48,393 bases of DNA, from positions 1 through 48,393 of the forward strand of contig NZ_RBDY01000045.1 of NCBI RefSeq assembly GCF_003626575.1, written 5' to 3'. Shown here one piece after another: positions 7,734 to 15,736 of the stretch; the first letter of the stretch is position 1, and the number at the start of each line of letters is the position of its first letter. A program made the position numbers and the translations under genes. The notes under the pieces were generated by a model. It saw nothing but the letters and a program-made list of their open reading frames with translations. It was not told the origin of the DNA and made no database searches. The DNA is from Streptomyces radicis (GTDB lineage: Bacteria > Actinomycetota > Actinomycetes > Streptomycetales > Streptomycetaceae).

Positions 7734-9254
7734 ATGCCGTCCGCCCCCCGTCCCTTCGCCGCGGTGGATCTGGGGGCGGCCAGCGGCCGGGTGATGCTCG
7801 GGCGGGTCGCCGACGGCGAGCTGTCGCTGACCGAGGCGCACCGCTTCCCCAACGAGCCGGTGCGGGTGGGCCCGACGCTGCACTGGGACATCCTGGCGCT
7901 GTACCGGGGCGTGCTCGACGGACTGCGGGCTGCCGGGCGGACCGCGGGCGGGCGGCTGGCCTCGGTGGGGGTGGACTCGTGGGCGGTGGACTACGGGCTG
8001 CTCGACGCGTCGGGCGCGTTGCTCGGCAATCCGGTGCACTACCGCGACGGGCGCACCGAGGGCGTCGCGGCACGGGTGGCCGAGGCGCTGCCGCCGCGGG
8101 ATCTTTATGCGGCGACGGGATTGCAGGAGCTTCCCTTCAACACCGTCTACCAGCTGGCCGCCGCCCGGGACACGCCCCAACTCGCCGCAGCGCGCACGCT
8201 GTTGCTGATCCCCGATCTGATCGCGTACTGGCTGACCGGCGTGGCGGGCACCGAGCTGACCAACGCGTCCACCACGCAGCTGATCGACCCGCGCACGCGC
8301 GACTGGTCGCCGGTGGTGGCGGACGCGGTGGGCGTGGACCTGGGCCTCTTCCCGCCGCTGCGCCTCCCCGGCGCGCCCGCGGGGGAGCTGCTGCCCGGGG
8401 TGCTCGACGGGACGGGGCTCACCGGTCCCGTTCCGGTGACGGCGGTGGGCTCGCACGACACGGCGTCGGCGGTGGCGGGGGTCCCCGCGGCGGGGGAACG
8501 TTTCGCCTATATCGCCACGGGCACGTGGTCGCTCGCGGGGGTGGAGCTGGACGCGCCGGTGCTGAGCGAGGAGAGCCGCAGGGCGAACTTCACCAACGAG
8601 CTCGGCGTGGACGGCACCGTGCGGTACCTGCGGAACATCATGGGCCTGTGGCTCCTCCAGGAGTGCCTGCGCGACTGGGCCGCGGCCGGGGAGCCGCACG
8701 ATCTCGGCCCGCTGCTGGAGCGGGCGGCGGCCGCGGCGCCGCTGCGCTCGGTGGTGGACGCGGGGGATCCGGCGTTCATCGCGCCGGGGCGGATGCCGGA
8801 GCGGATCGCGCGGGCGTGCCGCCGCGGCGGGCAGCCGGTGCCGCGCGACGCCGGGGAGACGGTGCGCTGCGTGCTCGACTCGCTCGCGCTCGCGCACCGG
8901 GCCGCGGTCGAGGACGCGGTGCGGCTCTCCGGCCGCGCGGTGGACACCGTGCACGTGGTGGGCGGCGGGGCGCGCAACGCGCTGTTGTGCCAGCTCACGG
9001 CGGACGCGTGCGGGCTGCCCGTGGTGGCGGGCCCGGCGGAGGCGGCGGCCCTGGGAAACGTGCTGACACAGGCCAGGGCGGCGGGCGCGGTGGCCGGGGG
9101 GCTGGCGGAATCGAGGGCGCTGCTGGCCGCCACCCAGCCACTGAGGCACCATGAGCCGTCGGGTGACCGAGCGGTCTGGGACCGTGCGGCGGCCCGGCTG
9201 GCCGACGCCGGAGCGGCCGACGCCGAAACGGCCTTCGGCGGGAAGGAGAAGTAA
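7734..9254 (+). CDS. rhaB: rhamnulokinase (FGGY family)
   Basis: 506-aa sugar kinase phosphorylating L-rhamnulose at O1 with ATP. The N-terminal phosphate-binding motif AAVDLGAASGRVMLG, the sugar-binding VDSWAVDYGLLD block, the catalytic-site AVGSHDTASAV and the ATP-site motifs YIATGTWSLAG and VVGGGARNALLCQ are all present, and the length matches RhaB (~490 aa). A good ribosome site (GAGGAGAA) lies in front of ATG 7734. A 60-nt gap separates it from the aldolase gene, and its TAA stop overlaps the lutA start (TAATG). The position inside the operon supports the rhamnulose specificity over other FGGY kinases. Confidence 0.93.
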   Translation: MPSAPRPFAAVDLGAASGRVMLGRVADGELSLTEAHRFPNEPVRVGPTLHWDILALYRGVLDGLRAAGRTAGGRLASVGVDSWAVDYGLLDASGALLGNPVHYRDGRTEGVAARVAEALPPRDLYAATGLQELPFNTVYQLAAARDTPQLAAARTLLLIPDLIAYWLTGVAGTELTNASTTQLIDPRTRDWSPVVADAVGVDLGLFPPLRLPGAPAGELLPGVLDGTGLTGPVPVTAVGSHDTASAVAGVPAAGERFAYIATGTWSLAGVELDAPVLSEESRRANFTNELGVDGTVRYLRNIMGLWLLQECLRDWAAAGEPHDLGPLLERAAAAAPLRSVVDAGDPAFIAPGRMPERIARACRRGGQPVPRDAGETVRCVLDSLALAHRAAVEDAVRLSGRAVDTVHVVGGGARNALLCQLTADACGLPVVAGPAEAAALGNVLTQARAAGAVAGGLAESRALLAATQPLRHHEPSGDRAVWDRAAARLADAGAADAETAFGGKEK

Positions 9255-10006
9255 TGCGCGTCGCGCTCTTCGTCACGTGTGTCAACGACACGCTGTATCC
9301 GCGGACCGGGCGGGCGGTCGTGTCGCTGCTCGAGCGGCTCGGCGTCGAGGTGGAGTTCCCCGTGGAGCAGTCCTGCTGCGGGCAGGCGCAGTTCAACAGC
9401 GGGTACCGGCACGAGACCGAGCCCCTGGTGCGGCGTTTCGCGCGGGCGTTCGACGGCTTCGACCACATCGTGGCGCCCTCGGGCTCGTGCGCGGCGATGG
9501 TCAGGGACAACTACCCGAGGATCGGCGCCAAGGCCCGTGCGGAGGGCCGGGGTTCGGAGCTGGCGGACGCGGCGGCCTCGGTGGTGCCGCGCACGCACGA
9601 GCTGACGGAGTTCCTGGTGGACGTGCTCGGGGTGACCGACGTGGGGGCGTACTACCCGCACAGCGTCACCTACCACCCCACGTGCCACGGGCTGCGGATG
9701 CTGGGGCTTGGCGACCGCCCGACGCGGCTGCTGCGCGCGGTCAAGGGCCTTGAGCTCGTCGACCTGCCGGGCGCCGAGGAGTGCTGCGGCTTCGGCGGCA
9801 CGTTCGCGGTGAAGAACTCCGCGGTCTCCTCGGCCATGGGCGCCGACAAGGCGCGCCACATCACCAGCACGGGCGCGGCGGCCGTGTGCACGGTGGACAA
9901 CTCGTGCCAGATGCACATCGGTGGCACGCTGTCCAGGCTCGGCTCGCCGGTCCGCCCGGTGCACATCGCCGAGATCCTGGCCAGCACGGAGGAGGAGCAG
10001 TGGTAG
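9254..10006 (+). CDS. lutA: lactate utilization protein A, Fe-S oxidoreductase subunit
   Basis: 250-aa protein of the LutA/YkgE (GlpC-like) family with two cysteine-rich CCG domains: VEQSCCGQAQFNSGY near residue 40 and GAEECCGFGGTFAVKN near residue 175, which bind Fe-S or similar redox centres. With LutB and LutC it forms the flavin-independent L-lactate oxidation complex that passes electrons into the respiratory chain. The start ATG overlaps the rhaB stop by one base and its own stop overlaps the lutB GTG start by seven bases, showing tight translational coupling. In this operon it can use the L-lactate made by the aldolase-dehydrogenase. Soluble. Confidence 0.92.
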   Translation: MRVALFVTCVNDTLYPRTGRAVVSLLERLGVEVEFPVEQSCCGQAQFNSGYRHETEPLVRRFARAFDGFDHIVAPSGSCAAMVRDNYPRIGAKARAEGRGSELADAAASVVPRTHELTEFLVDVLGVTDVGAYYPHSVTYHPTCHGLRMLGLGDRPTRLLRAVKGLELVDLPGAEECCGFGGTFAVKNSAVSSAMGADKARHITSTGAAAVCTVDNSCQMHIGGTLSRLGSPVRPVHIAEILASTEEEQW

Positions 10007-11505
10007 GCACCTATCTCGGGATGCCCGCGTTCCCCGAGGCGGCGCGTGACGCGGTGCGCGACGAGCGGCTGCGGTCCAATCTCACGCACGCCACGCACAC
10101 CATCAGGGACAAGCGCGCCAAGGCCGTGGCCGAGCTGCCCGACTGGGGGCGGCTGAGGGCGGCGGGCGCGGCGATCAAGGACCGGACGCTGCGCCACCTC
10201 GACCACTATCTGGAGCGCCTCGAGGAGTCGGTGACCGCCGCGGGCGGCCAGGTGCACTGGGCGGCCGACGCGCGCGAGGCCAACCGCATCGTCACGCGCC
10301 TGGTGCGGGAGACCGGCGAGGAGGAGGTCGTCAAGGTCAAGTCGATGGCGACGCAGGAGATCGGGCTCAACGCCGCGCTGACCGCCGCGGGGATCCGGGC
10401 CAACGAGACCGATCTGGCCGAGCTGATCGTGCAGTTGGGCGACGACCTGCCCTCCCACATCCTGGTCCCCGCGATCCACCGCAACCGGGGCGAGATCCGC
10501 GACATCTTCGCCGAGCGCATGGCCGACTGGGGCCGCCCCGCGCCCGAGGGGCTGACCGACTCCCCCCGCGACCTGGCGGAGGCGGCGCGGCTGCACCTGC
10601 GGCAGAAGTTCCTGAACGCCAAGGTCGGCGTCTCGGGCGCCAACTTCATGGTGGCGGAGACCGGCACGATGGTGGTGGTCGAGTCCGAGGGCAACGGGCG
10701 GATGTGCCTGACGCTGCCCGAGACGCTGATCTCGGTGGTGGGCATCGAGAAGGTCGTGCCGACGTGGCGCGACCTGGAGGTGTTCCTCCAGCTGCTGCCG
10801 CGCTCGTCGACGGCGGAGCGGATGAACCCGTACACGTCGATGTGGACCGGCACGACGGAAGGCGACGGGCCGCGGACGTTCCACCTGGTCCTGCTGGACA
10901 ACGGCCGCACCGACACGCTCGCGGACACCGTGGGGCGGCAGGCGTTGCGCTGCATCCGCTGCTCGGCCTGCCTGAACGTCTGCCCGGTGTACGAGCGGGC
11001 GGGCGGGCACGCGTACGGCTCGGCCTACCCGGGCCCGATCGGCGCCATTCTCACGCCTCAACTGCGTGGCGTGGCCAGTGAGTTGGATGCCTCGCTGCCG
11101 TACGCCTCGTCGCTGTGCGGGGCGTGCTACGAGGTGTGCCCCGTGGCCATCGACATCCCCGAGGCGCTGGTGCACCTGAGGGAGCGGGTCGTCGAGGGCG
11201 GCGAGGTGACCGTGCGGGGCACCCGCACCACCGTGCGCCCGGCGCGCGGGCACGCGGCGGAGCGCGCGGCGATGCGCGCCTCGCGCTGGGCGCTCGACCA
11301 CCCGGGCGTGCTGCGCGCCGGGCAGCGCGTGGCGGGCCGGGCGCGCCGGCTTGCGCCCCGGCGGCTGCCGGGCCCCGGGCGCGCCTGGACGGACACCAGG
11401 GACATCCCGGCGCTGCCCGCCGAGTCGTTCCGCGACTGGTGGCGGCGCACCAGGGAGAAGCCGACGCGGGAGAGCGGGAACGGCACGAAGGGGGCGGGCC
11501 GATGA
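10000..11505 (+). CDS. lutB: lactate utilization protein B, Fe-S protein
   Basis: 501-aa LutB/YkgF-type protein. The N-terminal ~300 residues are the LUD (DUF162) domain (MATQEIGLNAAL, NFMVAETGTMVVVESEG). Then come two [4Fe-4S] ferredoxin-like motifs, CIRCSACLNVCPVYE and CGACYEVCPVAIDIPEAL, with the usual basic C-terminal tail. It is the electron-transfer subunit of the LutABC L-lactate oxidising system. A GTG start at 10000 (VGTYLGMPAFPEAA) is preferred because homologues begin with this FPEAA region and it gives a 7-base overlap with lutA behind a GGAGGAG sequence. The stop overlaps the lutC ATG (ATGA). Confidence 0.93.
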   Translation: MVGTYLGMPAFPEAARDAVRDERLRSNLTHATHTIRDKRAKAVAELPDWGRLRAAGAAIKDRTLRHLDHYLERLEESVTAAGGQVHWAADAREANRIVTRLVRETGEEEVVKVKSMATQEIGLNAALTAAGIRANETDLAELIVQLGDDLPSHILVPAIHRNRGEIRDIFAERMADWGRPAPEGLTDSPRDLAEAARLHLRQKFLNAKVGVSGANFMVAETGTMVVVESEGNGRMCLTLPETLISVVGIEKVVPTWRDLEVFLQLLPRSSTAERMNPYTSMWTGTTEGDGPRTFHLVLLDNGRTDTLADTVGRQALRCIRCSACLNVCPVYERAGGHAYGSAYPGPIGAILTPQLRGVASELDASLPYASSLCGACYEVCPVAIDIPEALVHLRERVVEGGEVTVRGTRTTVRPARGHAAERAAMRASRWALDHPGVLRAGQRVAGRARRLAPRRLPGPGRAWTDTRDIPALPAESFRDWWRRTREKPTRESGNGTKGAGR

Positions 11506-12143
11506 GCGGGCGCGACGTGGTGCTCGGCCGGGTGCGGCGGGCGCTGGCCGACGTGCCGCGCGACGAGAGCCCCGACGACGTGCCCGTGGCCCGCGACTAC
11601 GCCACCACCCACTCCCCCGCCGACGCGGTGGAGACCCTGGCCGAGAACCTGGCCGACTACCGGGCCCTGGTGCACCGCGCCGACGCGGCGGCCCTGCCGG
11701 GGCTGATCGCCCGGCTGCTGGCCGAGCGCGGCAGCCGCTCGGTGGTGACGCCGCCCGGGCTGCCACCCGAGTGGCTGAGCGGGACGCCGGAGGACGTCCG
11801 CCGCGTGGCGGACGCGGCCGACGCGACCCCGCACGACCTGGACGCGGTCGACAGCGTGGTCACGGGGTGCGCCCTGGCGATCGCCGAGACGGGCACGATC
11901 GTCCTTGACGGCGGCCCCGACCAGGGGCGGCGGCGCATCACGCTGGTCCCCGACCACCACATCTGCGTGGTCAGGGTCCCCGACCAGGTGGTGGACTCGG
12001 TGCCGCGGGCCCTGCCCCTGCTGGTCCCCGACCGGCCGCTGACCTGGATCTCCGGGCCCTCGGCGACGAGCGACATCGAGCTGGACCGAGTTGAGGGCGT
12101 GCACGGCCCGCGTACGCTTGAGGTGGTTCTGGTCCGCGCGTGA
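11502..12143 (+). CDS. lutC: lactate utilization protein C
   Basis: 213-aa LUD-domain protein of the LutC/YkgG family, third member of the L-lactate oxidation system. It starts MSGRDVVLGRVRRAL, then the VVTPPGLPPEWL region, the family-typical ALAIAETGTIVLDGG block and VPDHHICVV, ending with GPSATSDIELDRVEGVHGPR (in part), which is highly characteristic of LutC. It overlaps lutB by ATGA and is the last clear member of the rha-lut operon. The following DinB-type gene begins 12 nt later and may be read-through co-transcribed. Confidence 0.92.
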   Translation: MSGRDVVLGRVRRALADVPRDESPDDVPVARDYATTHSPADAVETLAENLADYRALVHRADAAALPGLIARLLAERGSRSVVTPPGLPPEWLSGTPEDVRRVADAADATPHDLDAVDSVVTGCALAIAETGTIVLDGGPDQGRRRITLVPDHHICVVRVPDQVVDSVPRALPLLVPDRPLTWISGPSATSDIELDRVEGVHGPRTLEVVLVRA

Positions 12144-12155
12144 ATGAGGTGGCCC

Positions 12156-12719
12156 ATGCGACTGCTCGACGGCTTCGACCTGGCGCTCGACACGTTCTCC
12201 GAGCGGGTCCACCGCGTCGACGACGACCGGTGGGACACGGAGACGCCGTGCGCCGCCTGGTCGGTGCGCGACCTGGTCAACCATCTGACGAGCGAGCACC
12301 TGTGGGCGCCCTGGCTGCTGCGCGGCGCGACGCTGGCCGAGGTGGGCGACCGGTTCGACGGCGATGTGCTGGGCGACGACCCGGTGGCGGCGTGGGACGG
12401 CGCGGCGGCGGGCTCGCGCGCGGCGTTCCACGCCTCCGGCGCGCTGGACACGCCGGTGCAGACGAGCGGCGGGCCGACCCCGGCCGAGGAGTATCTGTCG
12501 CAGATGGCGCTGGACCTGGCCGTGCACGGCTGGGACTTGGCGCGCGGCATCGAGGTGGACGACCGGATCGACCCCGGCGTGGCGGATCTGCTGCTCGGCT
12601 ACGCGGAGGAGAAGTCGGCCGCCTGGCAGAACCTCGGCATCTTCGACCCCCCGGTCCCCGTCCCCGACTCCGCCCCGCCCCAGGACCGCCTGATCGCGGT
12701 CCTGGGCCGCCGCCCCTGA
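12156..12719 (+). CDS. TIGR03086-type protein, mycothiol-dependent maleylpyruvate isomerase/DinB fold
   Basis: 187-aa small helical-bundle protein. The WSVRDLVNHLTSEHLW stretch near residue 40 is the hallmark of the MDMPI N-terminal domain, with conserved His in the bundle (NHL, and AVHGWDLARG in the C-terminal part) that could bind a metal. Family members in actinomycetes are mostly uncharacterised; some act in mycothiol-dependent reactions. ATG 12156 is preferred over ATG 12144 because a GAGGTGG ribosome site precedes it at a proper distance. It follows lutC closely on the same strand, but no link to rhamnose metabolism is evident. A hairpin that could terminate transcription follows the stop. 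Confidence 0.78.
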   Translation: MRLLDGFDLALDTFSERVHRVDDDRWDTETPCAAWSVRDLVNHLTSEHLWAPWLLRGATLAEVGDRFDGDVLGDDPVAAWDGAAAGSRAAFHASGALDTPVQTSGGPTPAEEYLSQMALDLAVHGWDLARGIEVDDRIDPGVADLLLGYAEEKSAAWQNLGIFDPPVPVPDSAPPQDRLIAVLGRRP

Positions 12720-12762
12720 GGGGCCCTCGCCGGGCGGGCCGAGCGGCAGGACCGGGCGGCAG

Positions 12763-12781
12763 GACCGGGCGGCACCCGGTC
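12763..12781. terminator. hairpin between convergent genes
   Basis: A perfect 7-bp stem (GACCGGG / CCCGGTC) with a 5-base CGGCA loop lies 43 bases after the MDMPI-type gene stop and 68 bases before the stop of the convergent B3/B4 gene. There is no T tract, as is usual in Streptomyces, so bidirectional termination is an inference. A short direct repeat (GGCAGGACCGGGC, twice) overlaps it. Confidence 0.45.
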
Positions 12782-12849
12782 GTGAGGGACCGCATCGGGT
12801 GCGCCGCCCCGGACGGATGCCCTGAGGTGCTGAGCCGCCCCGCGGCGGA

Positions 12850-13560
12850 TCAGCGCAGGCGTTTCGCCGGGTGGGCCGGGGTCAGCAGGTGCGTGGTCAG
12901 GCGCGTGGCGTGCGGGGCGACGAGGCCTGCCAGCTGGTCGACGGCCTGCTCGACGACCTTGCGGCCGGTGCCCGGCTCGACGGTCTCGAGCAGGAACACC
13001 ACGTCGGACGAGCCGGGGGTGACCTTGGTGCGGTCGCTGTCACGGTGGTTCCAGTGGCGGGTCAGCACGCCGTCGCCGTCGGCGTAGACGACCTCGCCCG
13101 GCCTGGCCTCCTCGACGGTGTCCGGCTCGCCCAGCGGGACGAACGCGTCGCCCGGCACCGCGAACCGCAGCGCGATGTCGCCGCGCACGGCGCCCAGGTC
13201 GAACGCGCCCGCGGGGATGGCGTGGGTCACCGAGACGGCGTTGTAGGCGTCCACGGCGGGGCTGATGCGCGGCAGCCGCCCGGTCTTGCCGAGCCGCCGG
13301 GCCAGCGCGTCCATGCTGGGCCTGAAGCGGCGGGGGTTGGTGCCGAACGCCCGGTAGGCGGCGTGCCACGAGGCCGGCGACGGGTCGGACTCGGCGGGCG
13401 CGGTCCAGCCGCCGTCCCCGGCCGACGACTCGACGTCGGACAGCAGCCGTTCGGTCTCGGGCCATGGGTCCTGACCCCGCACGCCCTCGGCCACCACCGC
13501 GGCCACGGCGAGCGCGGGGAACGCCTCGCACACGTCGGCCGCCACCCACAGCTCCGTCAT
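12850..13560 (-). CDS. B3/B4 domain-containing protein (phenylalanyl-tRNA synthetase beta-like)
   Basis: 236-aa stand-alone B3/B4 domain protein (COG3382 type). The domain is otherwise found in PheRS beta subunits, where it checks aminoacylated tRNA. Recognisable blocks are WHAAYRAFG, RFRPSMDALARRL, ISPAVDAYNAVSVTHAIPAG (in part), DLGAVRGDIALRFA, the GEVVYADGDGVLTRHWNHRDS region and VVFLLETVEPG. Free-standing members may act as D-aminoacyl- or mischarged-tRNA editing factors, but their role is not settled. ATG 13560 was chosen because AAGGGAG lies at good distance; the open frame farther up enters the mobile element. The gene starts 38 bases from the right-hand side of the MITE-like insertion, so that insertion may affect its promoter. 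Confidence 0.75.
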   Translation of the reverse strand: MTELWVAADVCEAFPALAVAAVVAEGVRGQDPWPETERLLSDVESSAGDGGWTAPAESDPSPASWHAAYRAFGTNPRRFRPSMDALARRLGKTGRLPRISPAVDAYNAVSVTHAIPAGAFDLGAVRGDIALRFAVPGDAFVPLGEPDTVEEARPGEVVYADGDGVLTRHWNHRDSDRTKVTPGSSDVVFLLETVEPGTGRKVVEQAVDQLAGLVAPHATRLTTHLLTPAHPAKRLR

Positions 13561-13598
13561 CCGACACGCTCCCTTCGCCATCAGCCCCCCGACCCTAG

Positions 13599-13771
13599 GG
13601 TCTGTGGTGAAAGTCCCGCCTGCCCCGCGACGCCTGGCACGCACACTCGCTGCGTTGTCGGGATCGCCCAAGTACGCCCAGTACGAGGCCGACCCTCCGC
13701 CTTGCGATCGCACGTACCAGACGCCGTGGGGCACGCCCTCCGGGCGAACGGCGCTACTTTCACAACAGACC
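13599..13771. mobile_element. MITE-like element, 173 bp, with 16-bp terminal inverted repeats and CTAG duplication
   Basis: The ends GGTCTGTGGTGAAAGT (13599-13614) and ACTTTCACAACAGACC (13756-13771) are inverted repeats with one mismatch, and the tetramer CTAG flanks both sides (13595-13598 and 13772-13775) as an apparent target duplication. No transposase frame fits inside. The interior shows further imperfect inverted complementarity (around 13626-13650 against 13706-13735), so a transcript could fold into a long hairpin. Palindromic CTAG/TNA targets are typical of IS5-group elements, so a non-autonomous IS5-type derivative is the most likely source (inference). The right-hand CTAG supplies the TAG stop of the XRE regulator gene. 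Confidence 0.8.
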
Positions 13772-14599
13772 CTAGCCGCTGCCCGCCCCGGCGGCGGCGA
13801 GCGCCGCAGCCAGGGGTGACTCGGGCTCGACGGTGTAGGCGATCAGCAGCTGGTCGGGCTCCTCGGGGAGCCACAGCGCGCGGTAGGGCAGGGTGAAGCG
13901 GCCGATGCGGGGGTGGTCGAGGCGGTAGGAGCCATGGGTCTTGCTGGTGAGGTGCTGTGCCGCCCAGATCGCGCGGAAGTCGGCGCTGCGGTCGAGGAGT
14001 TCGTCGACGAGGTCCTTCAGCCGCCCGTCGTCGGGGCAGCGGCCGAAGCTCAGGCGCAGCCGGGCGGTGACGGCGCGTGCCTTGACCTCCCAGTCGACGA
14101 ACAGCGCGCGGGCGGCGGGGTCGAGGAAGACCTGCCGCGCCATGTGACGGCCCGTCGGGGTGAGGCTGAGGATGCCGCCGAAGACGACGCGGGCCGGGTG
14201 GTTCCAGGCGAGCAGCTCGGTGCGGCGACCGGCGACATAGGCGGGGGTGGCGGGCATGGCGTCAAGCAGGCGTTGCAGCCCTGGCACGGCGCACTCGGCG
14301 TAGTCGCGCGACGGCTCGCGCGCCGGGCGTGCGAGCCGGTGGAGATGGAGGCGTTCGACGGGGTTCATGCGCAGGGCGCGGGCGACCGCGTCGAGCACGG
14401 CGGCGGAGGCCTTCTCGTTGCGGCCCTGTTCGAGGCGCACGTAGTAGTCGAGGCCGATCCCGGCCAGCCAGGCCGCCTCCTCGCGGCGCAGGCCCGGCAC
14501 CCGGCGCCGCCCTCCGTAGCTGCGCAGACCGACGTCGGCCGGGGTCAACCTGGCGCGGCGGGAACGGAGAAAGGCCGAGAGTTCCGAGCGTCGGTCCAT
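13772..14599 (-). CDS. XRE-family regulator with MmyB-like ligand-binding domain
   Basis: 275-aa regulator. The N-terminal helix-turn-helix (SELSAFLRSRRARLTPADVG, then RRRVPGLRREEAAWLAGIG and YYVRLEQGRN, in parts) is the classic actinobacterial form, followed by a PAS-like MmyB ligand-binding domain (LLDAMPATPAYVAGRRTELLAWN, ARVVFGG, VFLDPAARALFVDW, HPRIGRFTLPYRALWLPEEPDQ, in parts). Such regulators often sit divergently from an oxidoreductase gene and control it in response to a small ligand. Here the divergent neighbour is the questin oxidase-like gene 102 bp away. A -10-like GATACT and -35-like TTGGAC place the transcript start at or next to the ATG, with no ribosome site, so the mRNA may be leaderless. 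Its stop codon lies in the CTAG flank of the MITE-like element. Confidence 0.88.
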   Translation of the reverse strand: MDRRSELSAFLRSRRARLTPADVGLRSYGGRRRVPGLRREEAAWLAGIGLDYYVRLEQGRNEKASAAVLDAVARALRMNPVERLHLHRLARPAREPSRDYAECAVPGLQRLLDAMPATPAYVAGRRTELLAWNHPARVVFGGILSLTPTGRHMARQVFLDPAARALFVDWEVKARAVTARLRLSFGRCPDDGRLKDLVDELLDRSADFRAIWAAQHLTSKTHGSYRLDHPRIGRFTLPYRALWLPEEPDQLLIAYTVEPESPLAAALAAAGAGSG

Positions 14600-14605
14600 C
14601 CCGGC

Positions 14606-14636
14606 AGTATCCGGGGGCCCGCCGCCGTAGGTCCAA
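14606..14636 (-). promoter_or_regulatory. possible promoter of the XRE regulator (leaderless)
   Basis: On the minus strand TTGGAC (plus 14631-14636) and GATACT (plus 14606-14611) are separated by 19 nt; the predicted start falls at or next to the ATG at 14599. No Shine-Dalgarno sequence is visible, consistent with a leaderless transcript. The spacing is long and the -10 match imperfect. Confidence 0.4.
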
Positions 14637-14688
14637 CGTCGTGAAGGCGCTGGGCCTCCGGTCGGTTACGGGGCGGGAAGGGGGTCCG

Positions 14689-14694
14689 TAGCGT
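14689..14694 (+). promoter_or_regulatory. -10 element of the questin oxidase-like gene (leaderless)
   Basis: TAGCGT ends 7 bases before the ATG at 14702, so the expected transcription start coincides with the start codon. No ribosome site precedes the ATG. The -35 region is weak (around 14663-14670). Confidence 0.4.
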
Positions 14695-14701
14695 CGGTGG
14701 C

Positions 14702-15727
14702 ATGGAGAGAGACGCCACGGGCACGCTCGACGAGGCACTGGTCAGGCTGCACACCACGGGACCCGAATTCGAAGGGTGGCTGAGCAATCACGCGCCGATG
14801 GCCGTGGAAGCGCTCATCCGCCATGGCGAAGGGGCAAGGGTGCACCGCTGGTTGGACGCCTATCGGGGCCGTCTCGAGGACCTTCCCACCTCCTACGGCC
14901 GGATCGCCGAGCGGGGCTGGCGCGAGGCGCTCGGCGATCCGCGCCATCTCGCCGACTGGCCGGTGTACTTCGCGGAGCGGCTCGCCGAGGCGCCCTGGCG
15001 CGATGTGCTGGCCGTGTGGTGGCCCCGGCTGCTGCCCGGCATCACGGCGAGCGCGACGCACCCGGTGATCCGCGTCGGGCACGCGGTGCGGACGCTTCTC
15101 GCGGAGGGCGAGAACGGGCCGCGGCTGGCCGAGTTGGCGCACGCGCTCGGCTACTGGGCGGCGCGCCACCAGACGCTCGTGGTGGGCGGCGCCGCGGCGC
15201 CCTCGCCGGTGGGCGCGGAGGAGGCGCTGCGGGCGGTGCCGCACGTGGCCGACCGGTCGGGCGGCATCAACCACCGCCTCGCGCAGGTGCGGGACGTTCC
15301 TTCGTGGGCGGCGGGGGACGCGGCGGCGGCGCCCGAGCGGCTGCGGGAGCTGGTGGTGGGCGCGGCCCGTCACTACGCCACCCACGCGCACGGCTCCCCC
15401 GTGATGCTGGTGCACGCGGTGACGGCGCCCAACGCGGTGCTGCGGACGCTGCCCGCGCTGCCGCCCGCGCTGTGGCGGGCGAGCCTGGCGGCGGCGTGGA
15501 CGGCGAGCGCGGGGGTGGTGGCGTCCTATGGCCCGCCCGACGGGGCGCGCGCGCCGGAGCACGTGGCGGGGACGACGCCGGACGAGGTCTTCGCGCGGGC
15601 GGCCGAGCACGGCGACGCGCACGTCATCAAGCTGGTCGACACGGTGCTCGACGTGGTGTCGGACGACGACCCGCTCCCGCTCGCCGCGGCCCTGGCGTCC
15701 CTGCGCATGACGCCCCGCGAGGGGTAG
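14702..15727 (+). CDS. questin oxidase-like protein (DUF4243)
   Basis: 341-aa helical protein of the questin oxidase-like family. The founding fungal enzymes open an anthraquinone ring with O2 and NADPH; bacterial members are uncharacterised. Matching landmarks are the start TLDEALVRLHTTGPEFEGWLSNH (in part), AVEALIRHG, the VHRWLDAYRGRLEDLP block, HPVIRVGHAVRTLL (conserved His), LAHALGYWAARHQ, GGINHRLAQV and TPNAVLRTL-like segments, and EHGDAHVIKLVDTVLD near the C-terminus. No cofactor-binding fold motif is visible. It is divergent from an XRE/MmyB-type regulator that is its probable controller. The substrate cannot be told from sequence. Confidence 0.78.
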   Translation: MERDATGTLDEALVRLHTTGPEFEGWLSNHAPMAVEALIRHGEGARVHRWLDAYRGRLEDLPTSYGRIAERGWREALGDPRHLADWPVYFAERLAEAPWRDVLAVWWPRLLPGITASATHPVIRVGHAVRTLLAEGENGPRLAELAHALGYWAARHQTLVVGGAAAPSPVGAEEALRAVPHVADRSGGINHRLAQVRDVPSWAAGDAAAAPERLRELVVGAARHYATHAHGSPVMLVHAVTAPNAVLRTLPALPPALWRASLAAAWTASAGVVASYGPPDGARAPEHVAGTTPDEVFARAAEHGDAHVIKLVDTVLDVVSDDDPLPLAAALASLRMTPREG

Positions 15728-15736
15728 CGGGCCCGG

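Noticed and set aside
5574..9152. A 1192-codon minus-strand frame across rhaD and rhaB
   Set aside because: Arg/His/Pro-rich shadow opposite well-recognised rhamnose genes; not protein-like.
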